64,000 nt of DNA from Pseudomonadota bacterium (lineage in GTDB: Bacteria; Myxococcota_A; UBA9160; SZUA-336): assembly GCA_003247575.1 (NCBI GenBank), contig QJZC01000049.1, forward strand, positions 23,346 to 87,345, written 5' to 3'. Shown here piece by piece: positions 8,343-18,492 of this stretch. The first letter of the stretch is position 1; each line of letters starts with the position of its first letter. Below the pieces are notes generated by a model, which was not told the origin of the DNA, ran no database searches, and saw only the letters and a list, made by a program, of their open reading frames with translations. Position numbers and translations under genes: made by a program.

Positions 8343-10124
8343 TCAGAAGCTATACCGCAGGTTGATGAACACGCGATCGTTCTTGTCGATCGCGTTGAAC
8401 GGTGGCAGATCGCCTTCCTCGAACAACAGGATCCCACCGCCGATCGTGAAGGCATCGCGCAGGTCGTAGTCGAAGGTGACCCGCAAGGTGGTTCCGTCCT
8501 GGGCTTGCTGACCGAAGACGATGAACAGAGCCGTCAAGCGCGCTCGATCGTTCAGGTAGTTCGCGGTATAGCGGAGCGAGCCCTCGAACGAGTTCTCGCG
8601 CTGTCCATCCGGAAAATCGAGGATGCGGTCGTCGTAACCGTGCAGCTTGCGTGCGACCAGCTCCAGGGTGATCGCCTTGTCGGAAAGTCCGGAGTACTCG
8701 ATTCCGAGCAGCGCGTCGCTGCGTCCGAGCTTGCCGCGTGAGCCGAAGAATTCGAGCCCCCGAACGCGCGCGACCTCGCCGCGGACCAGGAAGTTTCCGA
8801 GGGGCACATCCGCCGACGCCCCGATCAGGTTGAGCCGGCTGTGCTCGAGCAGGCCGGAATCCCGGTCGAGATGCGGCTCGTCGTCGAAGTACTGAGCCCA
8901 GTTGAGCGAGGCGTCGAAGCTCGCGAAGCGACCCGTGAGAGCGACCGCATACTCGGTATCGCTGCCGCCGTTCGCCGGTCGGACCTCGCCCGGCAAGCGC
9001 TCCTCGAAGGGGAAGAAGTCGCTCCCGAACGGGGGCGTCTCATCGAATCGACTCTCGTGGATCGCGATTCCAGTCAGCCGGAAGGGCCCGCTGAAATACG
9101 ACACCTTCGTGGCAGCCACCGGCAGCCGCAGATCGCGCAGATCGACGAGCCCGGGCTCACGGTTGTCGAGCGGGCTCAACACGTCGAGGACCCGCAAGGT
9201 CTCGGAGCTGCCCCAGGCCAGCACCTGGCGCCCCACCCGGAAGTCCAGTTTCTCGCCCACGGTCCCCTGCAGGTAGAGCTCCTTGAACTCGAGCTCCGAC
9301 TCGTAGAGCTGCAGAACCTCGTGAGAGAACTCGTCCTTGTCCTTGAGCGAGTAGGAGGAGTCGCGGAAGCCGCGCCCCGCCACGCGAGCGGACAGACCCA
9401 GAGGAAGCTCCAGATCCAGCTCGAGATCGAGTCCGAAGCGGAGCCGAGAGAGCCCCTGGTAGTCGGCCTCGCCGCTCTCGGGGCTGTCCTGAGCGTAGTT
9501 GTATGCCGCCCCGAACGTGAACGAGCCGCTGAGATCGTAGAACGAGTTGTCCGGATTCAGCAGCGAGGCATTCGCTGGACCTAGTTCCTCAGGTCCCAGC
9601 GCAGAGTCGATGTCGGCACTCGGGAAGTCGTCGAATCCGGACGAGAGCGAATCTCCACCGCCGAAGCCATCATCCTCGAAGCCACTTTGGAGGCCCGCTT
9701 CGGCGCGCGTCTGAGCCGCCGCAGACGTAGTGCCACGCAGGCCCGTGGCGCTGCCGCCGAAGGCGTCGTCGAAGCCATCCGAGAGTGCCGCCTCCTGGGA
9801 AGTCTGCTCGACGGCTCCGATGCCACGGTTCTGAGGAGGCGCTGTGCGCCGTGAGCTGCTCCCGAAAGGCTCTCCGAGCGCGCGTGCGACCGCCGTGAAT
9901 CCGTAGTCACCCGCGACGGCCTGATAGCCGCGTCGCTCCAGACGCGAAATGGCAGCGAAAGCTGCATCGCTGAGCGCTGTAGCCGAGAAGGGCGGGACCG
10001 AGAACGAATCTGCCTCGAAGACAGAGAAGCCGCCGTCTCGTCGCTCGCTGGGATTGGCCAACAGCGACGAGCTCGCCACCAGCAGGAGCACCGTGACTCC
10101 ACCCGCTGCAAGGCGTCGTCTCAT
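8343..10124 (-). CDS. Outer-membrane beta-barrel protein (DUF1302-like)
   Basis: 593 residues. Signal peptide RRRLAAGGVTVLLLVASSSLLA. Residues ~80-190 are low complexity with Gly/Phe/Asp repeats (DGFDDAFGG, SGFEDDGFGGG, SGFDDFPS). From about 205 alternating strands begin (LSGSFTFGAAYNYAQDS), with the landmark KLDFRVGRQVLAWGSSETL, and the chain ends VFINLRYSF, a C-terminal aromatic typical of BAM substrates. DUF1302-type proteins often occur with LolA-like and MMPL proteins, and the trio may move a hydrophobic compound across the envelope. Start ATG 10124 follows AGAAGGG and overlaps the LolA-like stop as ATGA; the longer open frame upstream lies inside that gene. Confidence 0.72.
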   Translation of the reverse strand: MRRRLAAGGVTVLLLVASSSLLANPSERRDGGFSVFEADSFSVPPFSATALSDAAFAAISRLERRGYQAVAGDYGFTAVARALGEPFGSSSRRTAPPQNRGIGAVEQTSQEAALSDGFDDAFGGSATGLRGTTSAAAQTRAEAGLQSGFEDDGFGGGDSLSSGFDDFPSADIDSALGPEELGPANASLLNPDNSFYDLSGSFTFGAAYNYAQDSPESGEADYQGLSRLRFGLDLELDLELPLGLSARVAGRGFRDSSYSLKDKDEFSHEVLQLYESELEFKELYLQGTVGEKLDFRVGRQVLAWGSSETLRVLDVLSPLDNREPGLVDLRDLRLPVAATKVSYFSGPFRLTGIAIHESRFDETPPFGSDFFPFEERLPGEVRPANGGSDTEYAVALTGRFASFDASLNWAQYFDDEPHLDRDSGLLEHSRLNLIGASADVPLGNFLVRGEVARVRGLEFFGSRGKLGRSDALLGIEYSGLSDKAITLELVARKLHGYDDRILDFPDGQRENSFEGSLRYTANYLNDRARLTALFIVFGQQAQDGTTLRVTFDYDLRDAFTIGGGILLFEEGDLPPFNAIDKNDRVFINLRYSF

Positions 10125-10933
10125 GGGCCCTTCTCTAGCTGGCGCACGCTGAACATATCCTGCTCGTAGCCCTGATTGTACTTGAGCTCGGACACCTGCA
10201 GGATCGTGCGATGCTCCGTCGTCTGATCCTTCGCCTTGGTCGTCATCACGATCTCGAGCGGAGACCAGATGCCCTCTACCAGCTCGAGCCGAGGCACGTC
10301 GTAATACTTCATGCGCCCGCCCTCGCGCACCCAATGAACCGCTCGCACCACGACGAAGCTCTCCTGGGATACCCAGATGACCGACTTCGTGTAGCCCGTG
10401 CGACCCATCTCGCGCTCATTGGGAACGGCGCGAATCTTCCAGGCGGGCTTGCCGCGCACGTCTTCGGTGCCGAGCAGCTCGTACTCGTACTCTTCGTTCT
10501 CACGCTCGGTCAAATCGGCGAAGCTGAAGTCCGTGCCGACGAACTTGCCGCTCTGATCCGAGGTTGCGATCCGCTTGGTCTTCTTGAGCGCCGGAAGGAA
10601 GAGCCACTGATCGTCGTCGAGCTCCACTCCGGCGTGATCGAAGGTGAGCAAGCCGATGTCCTCGACGTCCGCAGGTCCGAGGAAGTAGATCAGCTGCTTG
10701 GTATCCGCTCCGACATCCTTGCTGAAGGTGCGCAGCAGGCGCTGGCGCTTGCCGCCCGACTTGTCGATCAAGGTCATGCTGATCTCTGAGGTCGAGTTGT
10801 CGCCATCATCGCGATCGTAGACCCGCTGCATGATCTCGTTCGCAGTGAGATCGGCAGCCATCACAGGGGCTCCGTTCACGAACGACCAGCTCGCCGCCAT
10901 GATTGCGCAGAATCCGACCAAGTACACCCGCAC
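10121..10933 (-). CDS. LolA-like outer membrane lipoprotein-sorting protein
   Basis: 270 residues. GTG start with GGAGG upstream. N-terminal signal peptide (FCAIMAASWSFVNGAPVMAA), then the pattern of the LolA-like family of RND operons: ANEIMQRVYDRDDGDNSTSE, KQLIYFLGPADVEDIGLL, WLFLPALKKTKRIATSDQSG, FVGTDFSFADLT and YDVPRLELVEGIW. The fold is a half-barrel that cradles hydrophobic groups in the periplasm. First gene of the operon with the barrel and MMPL transporter; its stop overlaps the barrel start by four bases. A shuttle role between the transporter and the barrel is inferred. Confidence 0.85.
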   Translation of the reverse strand: MRVYLVGFCAIMAASWSFVNGAPVMAADLTANEIMQRVYDRDDGDNSTSEISMTLIDKSGGKRQRLLRTFSKDVGADTKQLIYFLGPADVEDIGLLTFDHAGVELDDDQWLFLPALKKTKRIATSDQSGKFVGTDFSFADLTERENEEYEYELLGTEDVRGKPAWKIRAVPNEREMGRTGYTKSVIWVSQESFVVVRAVHWVREGGRMKYYDVPRLELVEGIWSPLEIVMTTKAKDQTTEHRTILQVSELKYNQGYEQDMFSVRQLEKGP

Positions 10934-11370
10934 GCCGATCTCCCTCCAGCAATTCAGCCAATCCGCACGTTCCCTGCTCGCACTCTGCCTGCGCGACTCC
11001 CCGAAGAGCCACTATCGGCTCTGGGGCGCACTCGGCTCGGGGCGGCTCTCGGGCCCGCTCGTGGCCGGCCCTCCCGGGCAGCCGCGCGCAGCTAGAGCAA
11101 GGTGACCCCAGCATAGCCGAAGCCGCACCACAGCAGCGTGATTTCGAACGACTTTTCGCGCACTTTTCCGGCTCTCGAGGAAGCTCGTGCACGACCGCTC
11201 GATCGACGCGGCGGCAAGTCTTCCGTTTTTCTTATCCCGATCACACCGACGGGAGGTTTCCCCGATAGTCGCACACAAACTACACAGCTACATTGCAATT
11301 TCAGTAGAATATTCGACGTCACTGCGGTGATGTGACATGCTGGAGAGACTCGGGGCGGGAGTTCGGGAAC
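10934..11370. promoter_or_regulatory. Divergent promoter region, LolA operon / monooxygenase fusion
   Basis: About 437 bases between divergent genes. It turns AT-richer at ~11210-11335 than its flanks. TTGCAA (11293-11298) resembles a -35 but no properly spaced -10 was found. GTCAC at 11318-11322 and GTGAC at 11331-11335 form an inverted repeat just before the fusion gene and may be an operator. No gene seen. Confidence 0.35.
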
Positions 11371-13596
11371 GTGCCACCACTCGGCCAGCACGCGATCGTC
11401 GTCGGGGCGGGCATCGCGGGCTTGGTCGCCGGGCGCGTGCTCGCCGACCACTACGCGCAGGTCACGTTGCTGGACCGGGATTCCCTCGAAGATTCCGCCT
11501 TGCCGCGGCCGGGCGTGCCGCAGGGGGCTCATCTCCACGCTCTGCTGGCGGGCGGCTCGATGTCGCTCGAGTTCCTCCTGCCCGGCCTCCAGAAGGATCT
11601 CGAGGCGCACGGCGCGGTGCCCTTGGTCGGCGGGCTCGACATCCTGGTGGAACGCGCGGGGCGCGCACCCGACGCGCGACGAGATCTGGGGCTTCGCTCG
11701 TTCTCACTGTCCCGGCCGCTGCTCGAGCTCAGCATTCGTCGGCGCGCATGCGCGCGCCGGAACCTTCGGATCGAGGGCGGCGTGCGCGTTCGCGAGATCC
11801 GCATCGCCGCGAATGGATGCGTGGAAGGCGTCATAGCCTCGGACGGCTCGCTCCACCCGGCCGACCTCGTGATCGACGCTTCGGGTCGTGGCGATCTCAC
11901 CCTGCGCGCACTCGAGACCCATGGTTATCCACTTCCGCGCACCACGGCGATCGGAGTAGACGTCCACTACGCGACCGGCGTCTTTGCGATTCCGACGGAT
12001 TCTCGAGTGGACTGGAAGGGGGTCATGACCCTGCCCCCCGCTCCCCACTCGACTCGCGGCGCGATCATCGCCGAGATGGAAGGACGCCGCTGGATGTGCG
12101 GCCTGGGCGGGCGCGGGTCCCAGGCCCCGCCCGGAGACCTCGTCGGCTTTCTTGCCTATCTGGAGAGCCTCTATTCGCACACGATCTTCCGCGCGGTTCG
12201 AGATGCCGAGCTGGTCGGAGCGATCCGGCGCTTCGCGTTCCCCGAGAGCTATCAGCGCCACTTCGAGGAGCTCGAGCGGTTCCCGATCGGCCTGCTCCCG
12301 GTCGGAGATGCCTTGTGCCGCTTCAATCCAGTCTACGGGCAGGGGATGAGCGTGGCCGCGATTCAGCTGAGGCGCCTCTCCGAGCTCCTCGAAGACGCCC
12401 CACCGCCTGCGGAATCGCTCGCGAAGCGGTTCTTCGAGATCGCTGCGGAGGTGCGCGAAACCCCCTGGAGCACCAGCGCACTCCCAGATCTCGTTTTTCC
12501 ACAGACCACTGGCGAACGCCCCTCCGACCTCTACCCGCAACTCGCATACACCGCGGCGCTTCACCAGCTGGCCCAGAGCGACGCGCAGGTCCACGCGCTG
12601 CTCAACTCCGTCCTGAGCCTGGTCACCCCGCGCAGCGCGCTGTTCAAGCCTGAGCTCAGCGCAAGAGTACGGGCGCTCGCCCGCGCGCCGCGTGAGCTGC
12701 CTATGGAGCCCGAGACCCTCCGAAGCATCGACACTGAGCTGGTGCGCGAGCTGATCTGCTCCCAGTTCCCGAACTGGGCTCACCTGAAGATCGAGCCGGT
12801 GCAGCCTGCGGGCTGGGACAATCGGAGCTTCCGACTGGGCACGAACCTCGTGGTCCGGCTCCCGAGCGCCGCCCGCTACTCTCCCCAGGTGGACAAGGAG
12901 CAGCGCTGGCTACCACACTTGGCCGCACGCCTCGAGCTCCCGATCCCGTCACCGGTCGAGAGGGGCGCTCCCGGATACGGCTACCCGTGGTCTTGGTCGA
13001 TTCTGCGCTGGATCGAAGGCGACACCGCAAGTCTGGAGCGGATCTCCGACCCCGTGCGCTTCGCCCGCGATTTGGCTGGATTCCTGCGAAACCTCCACGC
13101 CATCGATGCTTCCGGCGGCCCGCGAGCAGGCAGCCACAGCTTTCATCGTGGCGGCGACCTGCGCGTCTACGACGCCGAGACGCGCAGAACACTCGAGGAA
13201 CGTCGCGGGGAGCTCGACGTGGAGCATGCCGAGCAAATCTGGGATCTCGCCCTCGGATCCCAGTTTGAATCGGCACCGGTCTGGCTGCACGGAGACCTCG
13301 CCGCGGACAACCTCCTCGTCCGCAACGGAGTGCTCAGCGGGGTCATCGACTTCGGGTGCTGCGCCGTGGGTGATCCAGCCTGCGACCTGACCATCGCCTG
13401 GACGTTTCTGCCTGACGAGGCGCGCACGGCCTTCCGCGAGGAGCTCGCGCTGGACCCGGAAACGTGGAGGAGAGCGCGTGGATGGGCCCTCTGGAAGGCC
13501 TTGATCACACTCGATCCAACCGCTGCACCGAGCCCCACCGCGAGCGAACGAGCACTCCGCGTCATCGAGGAGCTGCTGGGTTCGCCCGAGGTCTAG
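11371..13596 (+). CDS. FAD-dependent monooxygenase fused to aminoglycoside phosphotransferase-like kinase
   Basis: 741 residues in one uninterrupted frame. Residues ~5-440 are a flavin monooxygenase-type domain: HAIVVGAGIAGLVAGRVLAD (dinucleotide-binding GxGxxG), PQGAHLHALLAGG, VIDASGRGDL and GLLPVGDALCRFNPVYGQG (second FAD motif). From about 455 an APH/choline-kinase-like domain begins (IDTELVRELICSQFPNWAHL, GWDNRSFRLG) with catalytic-loop WLHGDLAADNLL at ~640 and metal-binding GVIDFGCCAVGDPACDL. Either half alone would be an ordinary gene; joined they suggest oxidation and phosphorylation of one small molecule, or simply a gene fusion. GTG 11371, with GGGAG nine bases upstream, is preferred to GTG 11332. 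The substrate is unknown; aminoglycoside resistance should not be assumed. Confidence 0.82.
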   Translation: MPPLGQHAIVVGAGIAGLVAGRVLADHYAQVTLLDRDSLEDSALPRPGVPQGAHLHALLAGGSMSLEFLLPGLQKDLEAHGAVPLVGGLDILVERAGRAPDARRDLGLRSFSLSRPLLELSIRRRACARRNLRIEGGVRVREIRIAANGCVEGVIASDGSLHPADLVIDASGRGDLTLRALETHGYPLPRTTAIGVDVHYATGVFAIPTDSRVDWKGVMTLPPAPHSTRGAIIAEMEGRRWMCGLGGRGSQAPPGDLVGFLAYLESLYSHTIFRAVRDAELVGAIRRFAFPESYQRHFEELERFPIGLLPVGDALCRFNPVYGQGMSVAAIQLRRLSELLEDAPPPAESLAKRFFEIAAEVRETPWSTSALPDLVFPQTTGERPSDLYPQLAYTAALHQLAQSDAQVHALLNSVLSLVTPRSALFKPELSARVRALARAPRELPMEPETLRSIDTELVRELICSQFPNWAHLKIEPVQPAGWDNRSFRLGTNLVVRLPSAARYSPQVDKEQRWLPHLAARLELPIPSPVERGAPGYGYPWSWSILRWIEGDTASLERISDPVRFARDLAGFLRNLHAIDASGGPRAGSHSFHRGGDLRVYDAETRRTLEERRGELDVEHAEQIWDLALGSQFESAPVWLHGDLAADNLLVRNGVLSGVIDFGCCAVGDPACDLTIAWTFLPDEARTAFREELALDPETWRRARGWALWKALITLDPTAAPSPTASERALRVIEELLGSPEV

Positions 13597-13837
13597 CCAG
13601 CGAGCACAGCCAGCCGGACCGGAGCCGCGCGCCGTCGCGCCAGAGCGCAACCCGGCGAGCTCGCCCGAGAGGCGGCAGCCCACCTCGATCGCTTGTGTTC
13701 ACGAGCCGGACCCGTTATCTGTGCGGCCGCCAACTGTGACGAGACGGTGACGTGAAGATTCTCCCACCTTGCTGTGCTGGCTCGCAGACGAGCTCGCCTG
13801 GCTGGAGCCGAGCCAACCAGAATCTCGGGGACCTGCC

Positions 13838-15082
13838 GTGATCGACGGCATCACCGGTCTAGCCATCGCCCTGGGCCTGCTGATGGCCTACTCGATCGGG
13901 GCGAACGACGTGGCGAATGCCATGGGAACCTCCGTAGGCTCGCGAGCCCTCACGGTCCGTCGAGCGATTCTGATCGCAGCGGTGCTGGAGTTCGCGGGGG
14001 CCTTCCTCGCGGGTGGCGAAGTCACGAAGACGATCCGGGGCGGCATTCTGGATCCGTCCCTGGCAGGAGAGAACCCGCAGGCAGTGTTGTGCGGCATGCT
14101 GGCGTCGCTCACCGCCGCCGGCCTCTGGCTGATCGTAGCCTCGCGTCTCGGATGGCCCGTCTCGACGACACACTCGATCGTCGGAGCGATCGCCGGCTTC
14201 GGCACCGTCGCGCTCGGCTTCGACGCGGTTCAGTGGGGCAAGATCGGCCAGATCGTCGCCTCGTGGATCGTCTCGCCGCTGCTCTCGGGCACGTTGAGCT
14301 TCATCGTGATTCGCATCATCCAGCGGAGCCTGCTCGACCACGCCGACCCCGTGGAGCGAACCCGCCGCTACGGCTGGGTGTACGTGTTCGTGGTGTTGGT
14401 GGTACTGGCGCTGGTCACCCTCTTCAAGGGACTCAAGAACCTGAACCTCGGACTCGGCTTCGGCGAGTCGCTGCTCCTCGCGATCGCAGTCGCCGGTGTC
14501 GGCTCTGCGCTCGGGGGCTACTGGATCCGCCACCTGAACCTCGTCGTCGAGCCCGAAAGCGGCTCGGGCTTCCGCAACGTAGAACGCATGTTCGTCGTGC
14601 TCCAGGTGCTGAGCGCCTGTGCCGTGGCGTTCGCCCACGGCTCCAACGATGTCGCCAACGCGATCGGGCCGCTTGCCGCCGCCATCTCGATCCAGGATTC
14701 CGGCACCGTGGCCGCGAGCGCACCGGTCCCGGCCTGGATGCTCCTCGTGGGTGGGCTGGGAATCGTCGTCGGGCTCGCGACCCTGGGACCGCGCGTGATG
14801 GCGACTGTCGGGGAGCGCGTGACCGAGCTGACCCCGACGCGCGGATACGCCGCCGAATTCGCGGCCGCACTCACCATCGTGGTCGCGAGCCAGCTGGGCC
14901 TGCCGGTCTCTACGACGCACACGCTGATCGGGGCGGTCCTCGGTGTCGGACTGGCCCGGGGGATCGGAGCGCTGGACTTCCGCGTCGTGGGTACGATCGT
15001 CCTCTCGTGGATCGTCACGATCCCCGTCGGGGCCGCCCTGTCGATGTTCTTCTACTACTTTTTCAAGGGCTTGTTAACGTAG
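13838..15082 (+). CDS. PiT-family inorganic phosphate permease
   Basis: 414 residues, about ten TM helices. The two diagnostic repeats are present: GANDVANAMGTSVGSRALT near the start and AHGSNDVANAIGPLAAA in the second half, each followed later by PVSTTHS or PVSTTHT. PiT proteins carry metal-phosphate with protons or Na+ into the cytoplasm. The frame is open to TTG 13769, but GTG 13838 with GGGGA eight bases upstream puts the start just before the first TM helix and is preferred. The DUF47 gene follows after 80 bases, the common PiT/DUF47 pairing. Confidence 0.92.
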   Translation: MIDGITGLAIALGLLMAYSIGANDVANAMGTSVGSRALTVRRAILIAAVLEFAGAFLAGGEVTKTIRGGILDPSLAGENPQAVLCGMLASLTAAGLWLIVASRLGWPVSTTHSIVGAIAGFGTVALGFDAVQWGKIGQIVASWIVSPLLSGTLSFIVIRIIQRSLLDHADPVERTRRYGWVYVFVVLVVLALVTLFKGLKNLNLGLGFGESLLLAIAVAGVGSALGGYWIRHLNLVVEPESGSGFRNVERMFVVLQVLSACAVAFAHGSNDVANAIGPLAAAISIQDSGTVAASAPVPAWMLLVGGLGIVVGLATLGPRVMATVGERVTELTPTRGYAAEFAAALTIVVASQLGLPVSTTHTLIGAVLGVGLARGIGALDFRVVGTIVLSWIVTIPVGAALSMFFYYFFKGLLT

Positions 15083-15162
15083 GTAGTCGTCGAAGGTCAG
15101 CACTCCGCGACGGCGCACAAGCCGCTGCAGGGCGCGGGACCCGGAACCACCAGGGGAGTCTC

Positions 15163-15831
15163 ATGTCGATCCTCGACCTGTTCGCCAAATCGCCGTTCAA
15201 GCCGATGCAGGAACACATGCAGGTCGTGCTGCAGACGGTGAAGCTGCTGCATCCGTTACTGCTGTCGCTGGCAGACGGCAACGACGCACGGATCGGTGAG
15301 CTGCAGCGACAGATCGACGACCTCGAAGGCAAGGCAGATACGCTCAAGAACGACCTGCGCGCACATCTCCCCAAGCGCTTGCTGCTGCCGGTGGATCGCC
15401 GCGACCTGCTCGAGATCCTCAGCCTGCAGGATACGATCGCGGATCTGTGTCAGGACGTCGCCGATCTACTCATCGAGCGAGAGATGCCCGTGCCATCTCT
15501 CATGCGCGAGCCGCTGCTCGCACTCGCGCAAGCGGTCGAGGCGACGTGCGAGCACTCCGCCAAGGTGATCTCTCGGCTCGACGAGCTGCTCGAGCTCGGC
15601 TTCCGCGGCCGCGAGGCCGAGCGCGTCGAGCAGATGATCGACGAGCTCGGCCGCATGGAAGCCCAGACCGACGAGCTGCAGACCCAGCTGATCCGCGCCG
15701 TCTTTCGCCTCGAATCGGAGATGTCGGCGGTGAGCGTCATGCTGTGGTACCAGCTTGCGCACCAGATCGCCGGGATCGCCGACAATGCGGAGAAGGTCGG
15801 CAATCGGGTGCGCTTGCTGATCGCGTCCTGA
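15163..15831 (+). CDS. DUF47 / PhoU-like phosphate transport partner (TIGR00153 family)
   Basis: 222 residues, all-helical, starting MSILDLFAKSPFKPMQEHMQ, with long amphipathic helices (DARIGELQRQIDDLEGKADT, LEILSLQDTIADLCQDVADL) and ending ADNAEKVGNRVRLLIAS, the typical PhoU-like DUF47 layout. Start ATG 15163 has GGGGAG five bases upstream. It sits 80 bases after the PiT gene; these proteins are thought to modulate PiT transport. It ends 3 bases from the convergent acnB stop. Confidence 0.88.
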   Translation: MSILDLFAKSPFKPMQEHMQVVLQTVKLLHPLLLSLADGNDARIGELQRQIDDLEGKADTLKNDLRAHLPKRLLLPVDRRDLLEILSLQDTIADLCQDVADLLIEREMPVPSLMREPLLALAQAVEATCEHSAKVISRLDELLELGFRGREAERVEQMIDELGRMEAQTDELQTQLIRAVFRLESEMSAVSVMLWYQLAHQIAGIADNAEKVGNRVRLLIAS

Positions 15832-15834
15832 GCC

Positions 15835-18402
15835 TCACGCGGCGGGCTGCGCCCGCTGCGCTGCCTGCGTGAACTCCGGAAGCTGGTCGAAGTTCAGATA
15901 TCGGTAGACGTCTGCCGCCATCGTATCCAGCTCGGCCGCGTACTGGAGATACTCCTCTCGAGTCGGGATACGCCCGACGATCGCCGCCACTGCCGCGACC
16001 TCTGCCGAAGCGAGGTACACGTTCGCCCCCTTGCCCAGGCGATTCGGGAAGTTGCGCGTCGAAGTACTGACGACCGTCGCACCCGGCGCCACGCGCGCTT
16101 GGTTACCCATGCAGAGCGAGCAGCCCGGCGTCTCGGTGCGCGCCCCGGCCAGCGCGAAGCTCGCGTAGTGGCCCTCTTCGGTGAGCTGCGCCTTGTCCAT
16201 CTTCGTGGGAGGCACGACCCACAGGCGCGTCGGCACGGGCTCGCCGTACTGAGCGAGCAGGCGCGATGCGGCCCGGAAGTGCCCGATGTTGGTCATGCAC
16301 GATCCGATGAACACCTCGTCTACGCTCTCGCCCGCAACCTCGGACAGCGGCTTCACGTCGTCCGGATCATTCGGGCAAGCCAGCAGCGGCTCCTTGATCT
16401 GATCGATGTCGATCTCGATCACCTTCGCGTACTCGGCGTTCGCATCGGGCTCGAGCAGCTCGGGCTTGCTGAGCCACTCCTCCATCGCAGCGGCACGGCG
16501 CTCGAGGGTGCGCGCATCGCCGTAGCCCTCGGCAATCATCCAGCGCAGCATCACGACGTTCGACTGCAGGTACTCGACGATCGGCTCCTTGGAGAGCCGG
16601 ATCGTACAGCCAGCGGCGGAGCGCTCGGCCGTCGCGTCGCTGAGCTCGAAGGCCTGCTCGACCTTGAGATCGGGCAACCCCTCGATCTCGATGATGCGCC
16701 CCGAGAAGACGTTCTTCTTCCCTTCCTTCGCAACGGTGAGATCCCCGCTCTGGATGGCCGCATAGGGAATTGCGTTGACCAGGTCGCGCAAGGTGATCCC
16801 CGGCTGCAGGCTGCCGCGGAAGCGCACCAGGACAGACTCGGGCATGTCGAGCGGCATCACCCCGAGGGCGGCGGCGAACGCGACCAACCCCGATCCCGCT
16901 GGGAACGAGATTCCGAGCGGGAAGCGCGTATGCGAGTCGCCGCCCGTGCCCACCTGATCGGGAAGCAGCATGCGATTGAGCCAGGAATGGATGATGCCAT
17001 CGCCAGGTCGCAGCGCGACTCCACCGCGCGTGCGGAAGAAATCGGGCAGGCTGTGGTGCGTCTCGACGTCTACTGGCTTGGGATAGGCCGCCGTGTGACA
17101 GAAGCTCTGCATGACCAGATCCGCCGAGAACCCGAGGCAAGCGAGTTCCTTGAGCTCGTCGCGGGTCATCGGCCCGGTCGTGTCCTGCGAGCCCACGGTG
17201 CTCATCCGCGGCTCGCAGTAGGTCCCCGGTCGCACGCCGGCGACACCGCACGCCCGACCGACGATCTTCTGAGCCAGTGTGAAACCCTTGTTGGACTCCT
17301 TGGGCGGTGTCGGTCGCGCAAAGACCGTGGAAGCGCCCAGACCGAGCGCCTCGCGTGCTCGATCCGAGAGGCTGCGGCCGATGATCAGCGGAATGCGCCC
17401 ACCGGCGCGCACCTCGTCGAGCAGCACGGGGGAGCGGAGCTCGAAGCTGGAGAGGGTGTTGCCCGCCGCGTCGGTGATCTTGCCGGCGTAGGGATGGATC
17501 GTCACCACAGCCCCCATGTCGAGTGCACTCACGTCACACTCGATGGGAAGCGCGCCGGAGTCTTCCATGGTGTTGAAGAAGATCGGGGCGATCTTCCCTC
17601 CGAGGCACACGCCCCCGACCCGCTTGTTCGGGAGGTGTGGGATGTCCTCTCCGATGTGCCAGATCACGGAGTTCGTGGCGGACTTACGCGACGAGCCGGT
17701 CCCGACGACGTCGCCCACGTAGGCCACCGGATGTCCCTGCTGCTTCAGCTCGGCGATCTGCGCCGGGGCATCCGTGATGCCCTCGCGCGGGTTCTTCAAC
17801 ATCGCCAACGCGTGCAACGGGATGTCGGGGCGCGACCAAGCATCGACCGCCGGCGAGAGATCGTCGGTGTTCGTCTCTCCGGTGACCTTGAACACCGTGA
17901 CGGTGATCTCTTGCGGAACTTCGGGACGGCTGGTGAACCATTCCGCATCCGCCCACGACTGGAGCACGCGCTTCGCGTTGTCGTTGCCGAGGTCGGCCTT
18001 TTCCTTCACGTCGTGGAAGGCATCGAACATGAGCAGGGTATGGGACAGCTCGCGCGCCGCATGGGAGCCGAGCGCGGCGTCATCGAGCAGTTCGATCAAG
18101 GTGGCGATGTTGTAGCCCCCGACCATGGTGCCGAGCAGCTCCACCGCGCGTTCGCGGTCCACGAGCGGCGACTGCGCCTCTCCCTTGGCCACGGCGGACA
18201 GGAAGGCCGCCTTCACATAGGCCGCCGGGTCTACCCCCGCGGGAACCCGATCGCAGAGGAGCTCGAGCAGGAGCTGCTCCTCGCCAGCGGGAGGCGCCTT
18301 CAACAGCTCGACCAGAGCCGCGGTCTGCTCGGCATCGAGGGGAAGGGGCACGATTCCCTGGGCTGCACGTTCCTGGACATGCTGCTTGTACGCATCCAAC
18401 AT
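15835..18402 (-). CDS. acnB: Aconitate hydratase B (bifunctional aconitase)
   Basis: 855 residues, the usual AcnB length. AcnB interconverts citrate and isocitrate in the TCA cycle and often also hydrates 2-methylaconitate. The HEAT-like N-terminal domain ([20 protein letters not shown]) precedes the swivel domain, then [4Fe-4S] ligand regions: [13 protein letters not shown] and [20 protein letters not shown], with [12 protein letters not shown] after them. Other landmarks: [19 protein letters not shown] and [20 protein letters not shown]. Start ATG 18402 follows AGGAGA; the frame extends upstream through the divergent promoter but that part is not homologous. It is divergent from a LysR gene 90 bases away, its probable regulator. 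Confidence 0.97.
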   Translation of the reverse strand: MLDAYKQHVQERAAQGIVPLPLDAEQTAALVELLKAPPAGEEQLLLELLCDRVPAGVDPAAYVKAAFLSAVAKGEAQSPLVDRERAVELLGTMVGGYNIATLIELLDDAALGSHAARELSHTLLMFDAFHDVKEKADLGNDNAKRVLQSWADAEWFTSRPEVPQEITVTVFKVTGETNTDDLSPAVDAWSRPDIPLHALAMLKNPREGITDAPAQIAELKQQGHPVAYVGDVVGTGSSRKSATNSVIWHIGEDIPHLPNKRVGGVCLGGKIAPIFFNTMEDSGALPIECDVSALDMGAVVTIHPYAGKITDAAGNTLSSFELRSPVLLDEVRAGGRIPLIIGRSLSDRAREALGLGASTVFARPTPPKESNKGFTLAQKIVGRACGVAGVRPGTYCEPRMSTVGSQDTTGPMTRDELKELACLGFSADLVMQSFCHTAAYPKPVDVETHHSLPDFFRTRGGVALRPGDGIIHSWLNRMLLPDQVGTGGDSHTRFPLGISFPAGSGLVAFAAALGVMPLDMPESVLVRFRGSLQPGITLRDLVNAIPYAAIQSGDLTVAKEGKKNVFSGRIIEIEGLPDLKVEQAFELSDATAERSAAGCTIRLSKEPIVEYLQSNVVMLRWMIAEGYGDARTLERRAAAMEEWLSKPELLEPDANAEYAKVIEIDIDQIKEPLLACPNDPDDVKPLSEVAGESVDEVFIGSCMTNIGHFRAASRLLAQYGEPVPTRLWVVPPTKMDKAQLTEEGHYASFALAGARTETPGCSLCMGNQARVAPGATVVSTSTRNFPNRLGKGANVYLASAEVAAVAAIVGRIPTREEYLQYAAELDTMAADVYRYLNFDQLPEFTQAAQRAQPAA

Positions 18403-18492
18403 GGGTCTTCTCCTTTGGGTTGGCGCAAGGGATAGCGCAGCCTCGGACATGCGTAAAACGGATATTTTGCATGAATACCATGCTACTGTTGC
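18403..18492. promoter_or_regulatory. acnB / lysR divergent promoter with palindromic operator candidate
   Basis: 90 bases. GCATG at 18469-18473 and CATGC at 18479-18483 form a perfect inverted repeat with a 5-base spacer, and another GCATG occurs at 18491-18495 over the LysR start codon. A looser repeat, ATGC...GCAT, spans 18449-18472 around an AT-rich core (AAAACGGATATTTT), which could hold a -10. The layout matches a LysR autoregulation site that also controls the divergent gene. Confidence 0.55.

Noticed and set aside
11371..13596. Calling the fusion an aminoglycoside-resistance gene
   Set aside because: The APH domain family is broad and includes metabolic kinases; nothing shows the substrate.
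16099..18435. 778-codon open frame on the + strand
   Set aside because: Antisense to acnB; composition follows acnB codon positions, and no family recognised.
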